DNA of 64,000 nt from UBA4416 sp036676295 (GTDB lineage: Bacteria > Bacteroidota > Bacteroidia > B-17B0 > Aurantibacillaceae). Below are positions 34,271-43,266 of this stretch, piece by piece (the first letter of the stretch is position 1; the number at the start of each line of letters is the position of its first letter). The stretch spans positions 62,001 to 126,000 of the forward strand of contig JAKFDE010000016.1 in assembly GCA_036676295.1 (NCBI GenBank). Reading direction: 5' to 3'. The translations under genes and the position numbers were made by a program. The notes under the pieces were generated by a model. That model searched no databases and had not been told where the DNA came from. It saw only the letters and a list, made by a program, of their open reading frames with translations.

Positions 34271-34522
34271 ATGTTAAGATTCAGAATGAAAATAATAGAA
34301 GGCATTTTAAGCTCAGCTGATTCAATTTCTGTTGAAAAAGTAATTTATGATGTGATACAAGAAAAAATAGAAAATGGCATTTCTACAAAAAGGATCATGC
34401 ATACGATCCCATCGCTTGAATTTGATGTGCTTTTTCAAATAAGACTAAAACGTAACCAAAGAGAATTAAAAAATTTAATTGAAGCTTTAAGAATTTTAAA
34501 AGAAGGTATTCATTTAAATTAA
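34271..34522 (+). CDS. Small hypothetical protein
   Basis: An 83-residue charged, helical protein (VEKVIYDVIQEKIENGISTKR; RLKRNQRELKNLIEALRILKEG), without export signal. It lies 34 nt after the spermidine-synthase-like gene and could be the last gene of that operon. I do not recognise it. An in-frame ATG six codons later is an alternative start. Confidence 0.5.
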   Translation: MLRFRMKIIEGILSSADSISVEKVIYDVIQEKIENGISTKRIMHTIPSLEFDVLFQIRLKRNQRELKNLIEALRILKEGIHLN

Positions 34523-34591
34523 AACAAATAGTTGTAACTTGAAGACTCAAACGTGAAAATGATTTAATATTTTATAGTTATTACTACTCAT

Positions 34592-34599
34592 TAATTTTG
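34592..34599 (+). promoter_or_regulatory. TAATTTTG element 4 nt before sulP
   Basis: TAATTTTG matches TAnnTTTG and ends 4 nt before the ATG at 34604, suggesting a leaderless mRNA. No clear -33 TTG. Confidence 0.5.
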
Positions 34600-34603
34600 A
34601 CAC

Positions 34604-36256
34604 ATGTTTAAACCAAAACTAATATCCACCTTAAAAGACTATACAAGAGCACAATTTCTTAACGATTTAATAGCCGGGATAGTAGTAGGTATAGTAGCCT
34701 TACCTTTGGCGATCGCTTTTGGGATAGCCTCTGGTGTTTCGCCTGAAAAAGGTTTGATCACGGCAATTATTGCAGGTTTTATTATTTCTGCACTTGGTGG
34801 AAGTCGAGTTCAAATAGGTGGGCCCACGGGCGCTTTCATTGTTATAGTATATGGTATAGTACAAAGTTATGGAATTGTAGGTTTAACAATAGCAACCTTT
34901 ATAGCGGGTATAATGTTGATAATAATGGGGGTTGCAAAACTTGGTTCTGTTATCAAATTTATCCCTTACCCATTAATTGTTGGATTTACATCCGGTATAG
35001 CCCTAATTATATTTTCAACTCAAATAAAAGATTTCTTCGGTTTTGTGATACCCAATGCTTCGGTAGAATTTATTGATAAGTGGGGCGAATATTTTTCACA
35101 CTTCAACAGTATAAACTATTATGCGGTGATTGTTTCATTTGGAACTGTTGTCTTAATATTAGGATTAGCTAAACTAAATCATAAAATACCAGGCTCATTA
35201 ATTGCCATCCTTTTGTTTACTTTTTTAACTTACATTTTAAAATGGCCGATAGAAACAATAGGATTAAAATATGGGGTTATTTCATCATCCATTCCTGCCC
35301 CTGTTTTCCCTGATCTTAACTTTAATACCATTCAGAATCTCATACAACCTGCATTTACAATAGCAATATTATGCGCAATGGAATCGTTGTTATCTGCCGT
35401 AGTAGCCGATGGTATGATTGGAGGAAATCATCGCTCAAATACTGAATTAATTGCGCAAGGTATAGCAAACATGTTTTCGTCCATATTTGGTGGTTTACCT
35501 GCTACAGGAGCAATTGCCAGAACTGCAACTAATATTAAAAATGGTGGAAGAACTCCGATTGCCGGAATAATTCATGCTATTACCTTATTACTAATTTTAT
35601 TATTTGTCGGGCAATGGGCTGTTCTAATTCCTATACCATGTTTAGCGGGCATTCTTATCGTGGTTGCATATAACATGAGCGAATGGAGGTCTTTCTTAGG
35701 AATTTTAAAAGGGCCTAAAAGCGACGTTGCAATTCTCTTAACAACTTTTCTTTTAACAGTAATAGTTGATCTGACCGTAGCAATAGAAATAGGAATGATC
35801 CTTTCTGCTTTTCTGTTCATAAAAAAGATGTCGCAAATAAGTAATATTAATGTTGTTACAAATGTTTTAAATGATGATGAACTGAGTGATACACTTTCTG
35901 ACAATAAAAATCCGGTTACAAAAGGTATAGAAATTTTTGAAATTGAAGGTCCTTTCTTTTTTGGTGCTGCCTCTAAGTTTACTGATGCTTTAAAAATCAT
36001 TGAACGAAATCCGAAAGTTTTAATTATAAGAATGAGAAATGTTCCTTTTATTGATGGCACAGGCCTAAACACATTTAATAAAATTCAAAAAGAAATGGCT
36101 AATGATAAAGTAAAATTAATTTTAACAGAAGTAAACCCTGCCGTTTTAATCGAATTAAAAAAATCGAAATTTGAACAAAAAATTGGTGCGGAAAATATTA
36201 TCCTAAAATTTGAAAATGCTATTATAAAAGCAAAAGAGATCGTTCATGAATATTAA
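34604..36256 (+). CDS. SulP-family anion transporter with STAS domain
   Basis: A 550-residue inner-membrane transporter. About 10-14 hydrophobic segments fill residues 20-415, with the SulP signatures VALPLAIAFGIASGVSPEKGLITAIIAGF and GRTPIAGIIHAI. A cytosolic STAS domain follows (about 445-545, LIIRMRNVPFIDGTGLNTF). SulP proteins import sulfate, bicarbonate (BicA), or other anions; the substrate is not visible, and an N-x-S/T or sulfate-specific mark is absent. It overlaps the start of the DUF983 pseudogene by 11 nt. Confidence 0.92.
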   Translation: MFKPKLISTLKDYTRAQFLNDLIAGIVVGIVALPLAIAFGIASGVSPEKGLITAIIAGFIISALGGSRVQIGGPTGAFIVIVYGIVQSYGIVGLTIATFIAGIMLIIMGVAKLGSVIKFIPYPLIVGFTSGIALIIFSTQIKDFFGFVIPNASVEFIDKWGEYFSHFNSINYYAVIVSFGTVVLILGLAKLNHKIPGSLIAILLFTFLTYILKWPIETIGLKYGVISSSIPAPVFPDLNFNTIQNLIQPAFTIAILCAMESLLSAVVADGMIGGNHRSNTELIAQGIANMFSSIFGGLPATGAIARTATNIKNGGRTPIAGIIHAITLLLILLFVGQWAVLIPIPCLAGILIVVAYNMSEWRSFLGILKGPKSDVAILLTTFLLTVIVDLTVAIEIGMILSAFLFIKKMSQISNINVVTNVLNDDELSDTLSDNKNPVTKGIEIFEIEGPFFFGAASKFTDALKIIERNPKVLIIRMRNVPFIDGTGLNTFNKIQKEMANDKVKLILTEVNPAVLIELKKSKFEQKIGAENIILKFENAIIKAKEIVHEY

Positions 36257-36671
36257 TCCAATCAAAAAAGGAACTAAACTCTATAGCATTTTAAAATTAA
36301 AGTGCCCACGTTGTCAGGAAGGAGATCTGTTTACTGTGAAAAATCCTTACCAATTAAAATATTTAGATAAAATGCCACATTACTGCTCAAAATGTGGCGA
36401 AGATCTTCAGAGAGAAGTTGGATTTTATTACTGAGCCATGATGATAAGCCACGCGACTACAACAGTGATTGCTGTTATTGTTCATGTTACTGTTTTTTAC
36501 TTTTATGGCTGGGAAATAGCGCCTAATCTTATTGCATTACTTGTTGTGCTTCTCGGATTATTTCCGGTTGTATTTAGAACTTCGCGAGCTATTTGGATCA
36601 ATCTATTTACAAAATACAACCCAAATGCTATACAAGAAAAAGAATCTATTAATGCTAAACCGCTGAACTGA
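36246..36671 (+). pseudogene. DUF983 protein gene interrupted by an in-frame TGA
   Basis: The first frame (36246-36434) encodes 62 residues with two zinc-finger-like pairs (CPRC at 20-23 and CSKC at 47-50) ending EVGFYY-stop. The same frame continues after TGA (36432-36434) with AMMISHATTTVIAVIVH and two membrane helices to a second TGA at 36671. In intact DUF983 proteins a glycine follows GFYY (GFYYGAMYxSY, from memory), so a GGA to TGA change would explain it. Read-through would restore a 141-residue protein. Other genes here also end in TGA, so a Gly-coding TGA is not in use. Confidence 0.8.
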
Positions 36672-38007
36672 AAATAGCAGCTTCAGGTGTTTTAGCCCAA
36701 TAACGCGCATCAAAACATAGACAAATATTTCTTAAAAATGCCCTACCTTCTTTAGTAACAACCAATGTTTCTGATGTTACTTTTACTAAACCATCTTTTT
36801 CTAATTCTTTTAGTCTTTCTAATCCATCCTGTAATGCATCGCACTGTAATGCTTTGTTACTCCAACTTGTTTCGCCCTGACACATGATGTTTAAAATATG
36901 TTTTCGAATAATCAGATCTTCGTTCGTTAACACATGTCCTTTAAAGATCGGGAACACGCCTTTGTTTACAGCCTCCTGATATCCCTCAACTGTTTTAATA
37001 TTTTGAGCAAATCCATTCCAGGAATCACTGATGGATGAAGCTCCAAGACTGATCATTAGTTCAGTATAATTATGTGTATAACCCATAAAATTCCTATGGA
37101 GTGTTTTGTTTTGATAAGCTTGATAAAGGGTATCACTTTCTAAGGCAAAATGATCCATACCAATATCTATATAACCGTTTTGTTTAAATAACTCTAAGCC
37201 TTTTTCGTAAAGAGCTCTTTTCTCAACATCGGCCGGCAAATCTTTTTCAGTAAACTTTCGTTGCCCTGGCTTTAACCATGGCACATGAGCATAACTGTAA
37301 AATGCGATCCTATCCGGTCTCAAAATATTTACCTGATTGATCGTATCAATAACACTGCGAAGCGTTTGAAAAGGCAAACCATACACCAAATCAAAATTAA
37401 TAGATGTATATCCAATTTGTTTTGCTGCATCAAAAACACTTTTTACTTGTTCAAAAGATTGTAAACGATTAATCACATCCTGAACTACAGGATCAAAATC
37501 CTGTATCCCAAAACTCACACGTTTAAACCCAAGGTCAAAAAGAGTTTGTAAATGCTTACTGGTTGTATTGTTTGGATGAGCTTCAAAACTAAATTCTGCA
37601 TCAGAGCATACTTCAGATTTTGATAAAATTCCATTGATCAATTTACTTAAATTTTCGGCACTGAAAAAAGTAGGAGTTCCTCCGCCAAGGTGAATTTCTT
37701 TTATCCGTGGCTTTGCATTAAACGTATTAAGATACAGATCCCATTCTTTAAGTAATGTTGCAATATAAGGTTCTTCAACTTTGTGATTTACGGTAATGCG
37801 TGTATTACATGCACAGTATGTACATAAACTTTCGCAATATGGTAAATGGATATATAAACTGATGCCATTTTTCGCATTTGTTTTCTGAAAGCTTGACGAT
37901 ACAAGATCTTTCCATTGTTGTTGCGTTGGAGTTGTATCCCAATACGGAACCGTTGGATAGCTTGTGTATCTTGGTGCCGCTACATTATATTTTGATATTA
38001 AATTCAT
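36655..38007 (-). CDS. hemN: Oxygen-independent coproporphyrinogen III oxidase
   Basis: A 450-residue radical-SAM enzyme that decarboxylates coproporphyrinogen III without O2. The cluster motif is CESLCTYCAC (CxxxCxxCxC, the HemN type), followed by HLGGGTPTFFSAENLSKL. The C-terminal HemN domain is visible, including the substrate-proximal AISISDSWNGF-like region. It is the last gene of the minus-strand cluster containing the cbb3 oxidase, starting 6 nt after the decarboxylase. Haem synthesis at low O2 is consistent with the oxidase. Confidence 0.95.
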   Translation of the reverse strand: MNLISKYNVAAPRYTSYPTVPYWDTTPTQQQWKDLVSSSFQKTNAKNGISLYIHLPYCESLCTYCACNTRITVNHKVEEPYIATLLKEWDLYLNTFNAKPRIKEIHLGGGTPTFFSAENLSKLINGILSKSEVCSDAEFSFEAHPNNTTSKHLQTLFDLGFKRVSFGIQDFDPVVQDVINRLQSFEQVKSVFDAAKQIGYTSINFDLVYGLPFQTLRSVIDTINQVNILRPDRIAFYSYAHVPWLKPGQRKFTEKDLPADVEKRALYEKGLELFKQNGYIDIGMDHFALESDTLYQAYQNKTLHRNFMGYTHNYTELMISLGASSISDSWNGFAQNIKTVEGYQEAVNKGVFPIFKGHVLTNEDLIIRKHILNIMCQGETSWSNKALQCDALQDGLERLKELEKDGLVKVTSETLVVTKEGRAFLRNICLCFDARYWAKTPEAAIFSSAV

Positions 38008-38013
38008 AAAAAT

Positions 38014-39255
38014 CTATTTAAGTGATAATTCACCGGATAATTGTAAAATAAAATTATCAAGGACACCCTGTTTCACATGAGGCATCATCACTATTTTATA
38101 CCATTTTGGATTTTCATCATGTGTATCAGGCACTAAATAATATTGTTTAGCCAATGCCGGAGAAATGTATTTTGATTTAATGGCGATGATATTGACATAA
38201 GGATTTCTGAAATATTCAACGCCTAATTCATCCAAAGTGCAACAAAGCGATGTTGTTTTATCCAGTAACTGATTCATTTTAACAGTCCAGCCTACAGAAC
38301 CATGCATATGTAAGATCATCCATACACAAACCGCATTAGCGCCGGAACGACTACCACATAAGGTATAATCTTTTCCCTGAACGTATGATGCTTCTTCTGT
38401 ACACACGTACTGCATCAAATCTTTACGTGCTAAAAAAATACCGGTGCCGTAAGGCGATTGCAACATTTTATGTCCATCAATGGTGATAGAACTCACATTA
38501 GGATTATTAAAATTATAATGATTTTTAGTATTTGTAAAAGGATAAATAAAACCACCAAATGCCGCATCAATATGTAATTTATAATTGAGTTGTAAGATAT
38601 TTAAAAGGTCCGTGATCATATCAATATCATCAACACTTCCAAACATAGTGGTTGATAAATTGATACCAACAATAAAATACTTGACCCCTTGTTTTACAGC
38701 TTGTACCAATTTTCTTTCCAGATCATCCACCAATACTTCGCGTGTATTTTCGTCCACGTTAAAAACAATGGATGATAAACTTAACAAGTTACCTGCCTTT
38801 GGGAAAGAATAATGCGAGTCCTCCGAATAAACAATAGCTATTTCATTTTGTTTTGCCTTACAGACATTCATAAAATAATTTCGGTAGATCCAGATCGCTT
38901 CAATGTTAGCTTCAGTACCGCCGGAAGCAACATAACCATCATAACTATTTGGCTCTGCAGCAAAAATCTCCTCAGCGCAAATACGAATCAGATCTTTTTC
39001 AATGGCTTGCGTGCCTTTAAAAACTTCTTCATGTTCTTCTCCAAGAGTATGACAACCAATGTGATTTGGATTAGCAATAAACATTGACAAAAAAGGCGCA
39101 TCTTTTAAAAACGGTGCATCATCATAAAAAACTTCGGTATCTAAAAATGTAGCCGGTAATCCCAAAATATTTTCACTACGGTAATTCGCATTGTTACTTA
39201 AAGCTTCAAACACTTTAATTTTAATATTTTGTGTGCTGAGTTTTGGCCAATTCAT
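38014..39255 (-). CDS. PLP-dependent group II amino-acid decarboxylase-like protein
   Basis: A 413-residue fold-type I PLP enzyme. The PLP-lysine segment is ITIDGHKMLQSPYGTGIFL (H-K), the aspartate/alanine PLP region is LHIDAAFGGFIYPF, and VASGGTEANIEAI is the cofactor phosphate loop. It resembles group II decarboxylases (glutamate, tyrosine, histidine type), but substrate cannot be told. ATG 39255 gives MNWPKLSTQ and a short overlap-free junction with SafE; a longer frame from 39333 would run through the SafE gene. Its place between a cbb3 accessory gene and hemN is unusual. Confidence 0.85.
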   Translation of the reverse strand: MNWPKLSTQNIKIKVFEALSNNANYRSENILGLPATFLDTEVFYDDAPFLKDAPFLSMFIANPNHIGCHTLGEEHEEVFKGTQAIEKDLIRICAEEIFAAEPNSYDGYVASGGTEANIEAIWIYRNYFMNVCKAKQNEIAIVYSEDSHYSFPKAGNLLSLSSIVFNVDENTREVLVDDLERKLVQAVKQGVKYFIVGINLSTTMFGSVDDIDMITDLLNILQLNYKLHIDAAFGGFIYPFTNTKNHYNFNNPNVSSITIDGHKMLQSPYGTGIFLARKDLMQYVCTEEASYVQGKDYTLCGSRSGANAVCVWMILHMHGSVGWTVKMNQLLDKTTSLCCTLDELGVEYFRNPYVNIIAIKSKYISPALAKQYYLVPDTHDENPKWYKIVMMPHVKQGVLDNFILQLSGELSLK

Positions 39256-39259
39256 AGTA

Positions 39260-40000
39260 TTATTTTTTATGACAACAATCCAATGTTGTTTTTTGTGAAT
39301 GACAAGAAGCAATACGATTAGTATCACTATCAATTTTAGGACTGATGTATGGAATACCTAAGTTTAGCCCTCTTAAAATTAGCAAAATTGCCATAATTCC
39401 TACAATAAACGGGACCGATTTACGAATCTGATTTCTAACAGGCATACTAATAAAATTACCGATCAATGGTAAAGATAACATCACCGGTACAGTTCCCAAT
39501 CCAAATACTGCCATAAACAAAACGCCTTTTGTAATATCACCCGTAGCAATTGCTCCGGCCACTGCCATATATACCAAACCACAAGGCAGTAAGCCATTTA
39601 ATAAACCAATCAAAAACAAAGATTTATGACCACTTTTTAAAAACAATTTCCCTAAAGCAGTTTTGATTTGATTAAAAAATATAAAAACAGAACTTGTTAT
39701 TTTATATTTTGAAAAATACCTGGAGGGAATAATAACTCCTAATAATAACAATGAACCAATCACAATAGATACTATTTGCTGGTAGCCGGCAATGGCAAAA
39801 CCCATCCCAATTAAACCAAACAATAACCCAAAAACCGAATAGGTAACGATGCGTCCGAAATTATAAGATAAAATCAAAAGAACTTTATGAAAATAGTTAG
39901 TAGTATAAATTGGTAATGCCAAGGCAATAGGTCCACACATTCCAATACAATGGAAACTTCCTAAAAATCCTAATGATATGGCTGCAATTAAAAATTCCAT
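39260..40000 (-). CDS. SafE/UreH-like membrane protein of the cbb3 cluster
   Basis: A 246-residue protein with six to seven hydrophobic segments and the signature SFHCIGMCGPIALALP near the start, repeated as LLPCGLVYMAVAGA in the second half: the TauE/SafE or DsbD-like transmembrane family usually linked to cbb3 assembly in Bacteroidota. The HCxGMCG motif suggests copper or redox handling. The C-terminus ends in SCHSQKTTLDCCHKK, histidine- and cysteine-rich, a possible metal-binding tail. It is directly adjacent (no gap) to the FixH-like gene. Confidence 0.85.
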   Translation of the reverse strand: MEFLIAAISLGFLGSFHCIGMCGPIALALPIYTTNYFHKVLLILSYNFGRIVTYSVFGLLFGLIGMGFAIAGYQQIVSIVIGSLLLLGVIIPSRYFSKYKITSSVFIFFNQIKTALGKLFLKSGHKSLFLIGLLNGLLPCGLVYMAVAGAIATGDITKGVLFMAVFGLGTVPVMLSLPLIGNFISMPVRNQIRKSVPFIVGIMAILLILRGLNLGIPYISPKIDSDTNRIASCHSQKTTLDCCHKK

Positions 40001-40437
40001 TATTGAAAATTGATAATATCTTCTTTGTAATACGTTTTGTTATTGCTTGTAAATGATAATTGCATCTTATAAACGCCCTTAATAAAACCGGCATCCTGAA
40101 ACACTTGTTTTCCTGATGAATCCGGCACAAATACAATTTTTTTATCTTTTGATGAATCTGATGGTCTGAAAAAGTTAACCTCTCCTTTAAAATCAGATGT
40201 TAAAAGCTCTTTAGGAACTGTTACTTCTACTGTTTTACCTGAAACGGTGTGTTCAATACTTCCTGTTAAACTATTTGCATTATTTGTTGCATCGATCTGC
40301 GATTGAAATTTTAATTCTTTTGCATAGTAATCTTTTGATTCGAGTTCTACCTTATGCCCAAAACAAGTTACGGCAAGCGTAACAATTAAGCCTACAAAGC
40401 TTAAATATAAAATAGCTATTTTAACTCCCCAGTTCAT
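40000..40437 (-). CDS. ccoH: FixH/CcoH-family protein
   Basis: A 145-residue protein with one N-terminal membrane anchor (MNWGVKIAILYLSFVGLIVTLAVT) and a periplasmic beta domain of about 110 residues. Bacteroidota FixH proteins start with MNWG and carry the charged YYAKELKFQSQIDA segment seen here. It helps assemble or stabilise cbb3 oxidase. It lies 18 nt after ccoG and its stop overlaps the SafE-like start. Confidence 0.88.
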   Translation of the reverse strand: MNWGVKIAILYLSFVGLIVTLAVTCFGHKVELESKDYYAKELKFQSQIDATNNANSLTGSIEHTVSGKTVEVTVPKELLTSDFKGEVNFFRPSDSSKDKKIVFVPDSSGKQVFQDAGFIKGVYKMQLSFTSNNKTYYKEDIINFQ

Positions 40438-40455
40438 GTGATTTAGTTTAAATGA

Positions 40456-41859
40456 TTAATTAGTAACAGGTCCTAAAAAATTTGTTTTAATGGTTTTGAT
40501 CTTTTTATTATTTGAATAAACACCAATTTCAAGCATAGTCTTTCTTTTTTTCACATCTGATTTATTTAAGAAAATAAAAAACTCTCCTTGAGAAATATCT
40601 TCTTTTTTCACCGATAAGCTTTTTCCTATAATTTGAATAGAAGCATCAAAATTTTCTACTTTTAATTCTACCGGCAAACTATCACGGGTTTTATTAACCA
40701 ACTTGATCGTATATAAATTACTAATTTGATTGTTGGGCTGCTCCTGATACAACATTCCTTTGGCACGTAAAACAGTAGCATCGTAATCAGAGCGTGTAGA
40801 TAATAAAAAAACCTCCACTCCTATAAGCAAAATCAACACCACGCTATATGCTTTCATTCTGGTAGTAAAGCGCAATTTTTTCTTTTCAGCAATCCCTTTT
40901 TCAGAATCAAAACGAATTAATCCAAGTGGTAAGTTCACACTCTCCATGATGTGATCACACGCATCAATACAAGCGGTACAGTTGATACATTCTAGCTGTG
41001 TTCCGTTTCTAATATCTATACCGGTTGGACAAACTTTTACGCAAGCAGCACAATCAATACAATCTCCTTTAGTAATATCTTGTTTTTTAGTGAATTTATG
41101 TCTTGGTTCCCCTCTCACATAATCATAAGCCACTACAATACTTTCTTTGTCTAACAAAACGCCTTGCATACGACCATACGGACAAACAATGATGCACACC
41201 TGCTCTCTGAACCACGAGTAAACAAAAAAGAAAATAGACGTAAAAACAATGATCGCCACAAACCCACCAACATGCTTAGAAACCGGTTCCATGGCAATTT
41301 TCAAAACTTCATCCATGCCAATAATGTAAGATAAAAAAACATTAGCGATGAGAAATGACAAAACAAAAAATAAAAAATACTTACTTGATCGTTTAATTAT
41401 TTTCTCTGTATTCCAAGGCGCTTGCTTTAATGCTTTTTGATACGTTGAGTCTCCTTCGATCCAATATTCAATTCTACGGAATAGCATTTCCATAAAAATA
41501 GTTTGAGGACAGGCCCAGCCACAAAATACACGACCAAAAATAACGGTGAATAAAGCAATGAACACAATGAATATTAACATCCCAAGTCCAAAGATGAAAA
41601 AGTCTTGCGGCCAAAAGATCATTCCAAACAAAACAAATTTTCGTTCGATGATATTGATCAGGAACAATGGCTCACCATTTACCTTAATAAACGGAATGCC
41701 AAAAAGGGCAATGATATAAAACCAACTTAAATAACTTCTTAAATTGTATAATTTACCGCTTGGTTTTTTAGGAAAAATCCAGACACGTTTTCCTTCCTTA
41801 TCAACTGTAGCAATTGTATCACGAAAACTTTCATCATATTTTCCTTTATCAGAGTCCAT
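40456..41859 (-). CDS. ccoG: Cytochrome c oxidase accessory protein CcoG
   Basis: A 467-residue polyferredoxin needed for copper delivery to cbb3. Four membrane spans are followed by two 4Fe-4S motifs, CIDCAACVKVCPTGID and CINCTACIDACDH, and a C-terminal FixG-type immunoglobulin-like domain. The segment WACPQTIFMEMLFRRIEYWIEGD is typical of the Bacteroidota form. CcoG is proposed to reduce Cu(II) to Cu(I). It sits 14 nt after ccoP. Confidence 0.95.
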   Translation of the reverse strand: MDSDKGKYDESFRDTIATVDKEGKRVWIFPKKPSGKLYNLRSYLSWFYIIALFGIPFIKVNGEPLFLINIIERKFVLFGMIFWPQDFFIFGLGMLIFIVFIALFTVIFGRVFCGWACPQTIFMEMLFRRIEYWIEGDSTYQKALKQAPWNTEKIIKRSSKYFLFFVLSFLIANVFLSYIIGMDEVLKIAMEPVSKHVGGFVAIIVFTSIFFFVYSWFREQVCIIVCPYGRMQGVLLDKESIVVAYDYVRGEPRHKFTKKQDITKGDCIDCAACVKVCPTGIDIRNGTQLECINCTACIDACDHIMESVNLPLGLIRFDSEKGIAEKKKLRFTTRMKAYSVVLILLIGVEVFLLSTRSDYDATVLRAKGMLYQEQPNNQISNLYTIKLVNKTRDSLPVELKVENFDASIQIIGKSLSVKKEDISQGEFFIFLNKSDVKKRKTMLEIGVYSNNKKIKTIKTNFLGPVTN

Positions 41860-41873
41860 TTGTTATTTCTTTA

Positions 41874-43076
41874 TTACTGTTTTTTCAGTGTATCAACTAT
41901 CGCTTTTACACTTAAGCTATCTGCCATCACCTTTGTTGAATCAGATGTTACACCTGTTTCAGAATACAACTCTCCTTGTTTTTCTTTTGGATTTGGAGGG
42001 TTTGTACCACGGATGGTTTTTATAAAACTGGTTAATTGTGCAATTTGCATTGGAGAAAAATCTTCTTTCCAGGATTTCATTCCCTTATCTGGCCAACCAT
42101 ATTTAATTGATTTGAAAATATCCGGTAAACTTCCATTATGTAACCAATAATCATCTGTTAAATTTGGACCTACTGTTCCTTCTCCAAGTCTGCCATGGCA
42201 TGCAGAGCAGTTTGCAATAAATAATTCTTTACCTGCACTAATATCTTCCGGATTCTCTAACAATTTAACCGTGCCCTCATCTACATTATTAGAAGAGTTT
42301 TTCATGAACTCAGCAATTTCTGCTTCAGCTTTTTTTACGCTGTTTGTATATTCTTCGGCTTGTAAAGGCGAAGTTTTTGTAACATGGTAATTGATCATAT
42401 AAATAATACTTACCACAATGGTAAGATAAAAACCATATTTCCACCAAGGTGGTAAATCGTTATCAAGTTCTTTAATGCCATCATAATCATGATCCAACAT
42501 AATAGATTCTTCTTCTTCAATTTCAACAGCACCACTTAATTTGTCAAAAATGGTTTTTTCTTTTGGTTTAGCTGCAATTGATGGATCCATCAATTTTGTT
42601 TCAGGTTTTAAAAACCATTTGATCAAACCAATTAAAATACCTGCCACCACCATTTCCAGAAAAATGATCGTTAACATAAAGAAAAATGTAAACTTATCTA
42701 ACCCTCCAATGCGTCCATCATCTTTAACCACTTCAATCATCGCCGTATCCTGTGCCAATGCCGAAAAGCTAAACAATGAAAACAGAATGATGATTCCATT
42801 GACAATGGTTGAGTTCGGCCCTTTAGTTTCCTCTTTTTGTTTGCCTTTATTTAATAACCAATCAGATGATGAAATATTTTTTAATACACCACTTAAAGCA
42901 ACGATCAACATTGCCAGTAAAATACTTACGATTAGTAGTGTATTAAATAAGGCATTTGAAAAATAAGTTGCAGTTGGTGCAACTTCATTTTCTTGTGCAA
43001 ATGATATCATCGGCAATGCTAATAAGCAAATGGCTGTGATTGAGTTTTTCCTGTTTATAAAATTGTATGTGCTCAT
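41874..43076 (-). CDS. ccoP: cbb3-type cytochrome c oxidase subunit III
   Basis: About 400 residues. Unusual N-terminal hydrophobic segments (signal-like, then two further spans) precede the typical CcoP region DHDYDGIKELDNDLPPWWKYGFYLTI, a membrane anchor, and one cytochrome c domain with CSACHGRLGEGTVGPNL. Only one CxxCH is present, as in Bacteroidota CcoP, against two in proteobacteria. It carries electrons to CcoN. ATG 43076 is used; ATG 43082 would add two residues. It follows ccoQ by 10 nt. Confidence 0.92.
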   Translation of the reverse strand: MSTYNFINRKNSITAICLLALPMISFAQENEVAPTATYFSNALFNTLLIVSILLAMLIVALSGVLKNISSSDWLLNKGKQKEETKGPNSTIVNGIIILFSLFSFSALAQDTAMIEVVKDDGRIGGLDKFTFFFMLTIIFLEMVVAGILIGLIKWFLKPETKLMDPSIAAKPKEKTIFDKLSGAVEIEEEESIMLDHDYDGIKELDNDLPPWWKYGFYLTIVVSIIYMINYHVTKTSPLQAEEYTNSVKKAEAEIAEFMKNSSNNVDEGTVKLLENPEDISAGKELFIANCSACHGRLGEGTVGPNLTDDYWLHNGSLPDIFKSIKYGWPDKGMKSWKEDFSPMQIAQLTSFIKTIRGTNPPNPKEKQGELYSETGVTSDSTKVMADSLSVKAIVDTLKKQ

Positions 43077-43086
43077 ATACAAACTA

Positions 43087-43254
43087 TTATTCGTTAATAT
43101 CTAATGGAATTTGAGAAACCTTTTTAAGATAAGTTTTATCTGCTTTTATAACATAGAGAGCTACTCCTAAAAAAAACACAAAAAATATCATGAATGAAGT
43201 GAGAGGATAGATTCCTATTCCGGTAATACTCTCGAGGTAATTAATAAATTTCAT
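43087..43254 (-). CDS. ccoQ: CcoQ-like small cbb3 subunit
   Basis: A 55-residue frame starting MKFINYLESITGIGIYPLTS, followed by one membrane helix (FMIFFVFFLGVALYVIKADK) and a short charged tail (TYLKKVSQIPLDINE). Size, single span and place between ccoNO (12 nt away) and ccoP fit CcoQ. Stop TAA is at 43087-43089. It is below the length many gene finders accept. Confidence 0.82.
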   Translation of the reverse strand: MKFINYLESITGIGIYPLTSFMIFFVFFLGVALYVIKADKTYLKKVSQIPLDINE

Positions 43255-43266
43255 AATTATATATTT

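Noticed and set aside
35572..36072. 166-residue minus-strand frame inside sulP
   Set aside because: Antisense to a conserved transporter, with no recognisable motif and no promoter.
36432..36434. Reassignment of TGA as glycine (as in some candidate phyla)
   Set aside because: Several genes in the window end with TGA as a normal stop (for example ccoI, the methyltransferase-like genes and the HMA lipoprotein), including the second half of this same DUF983 frame.
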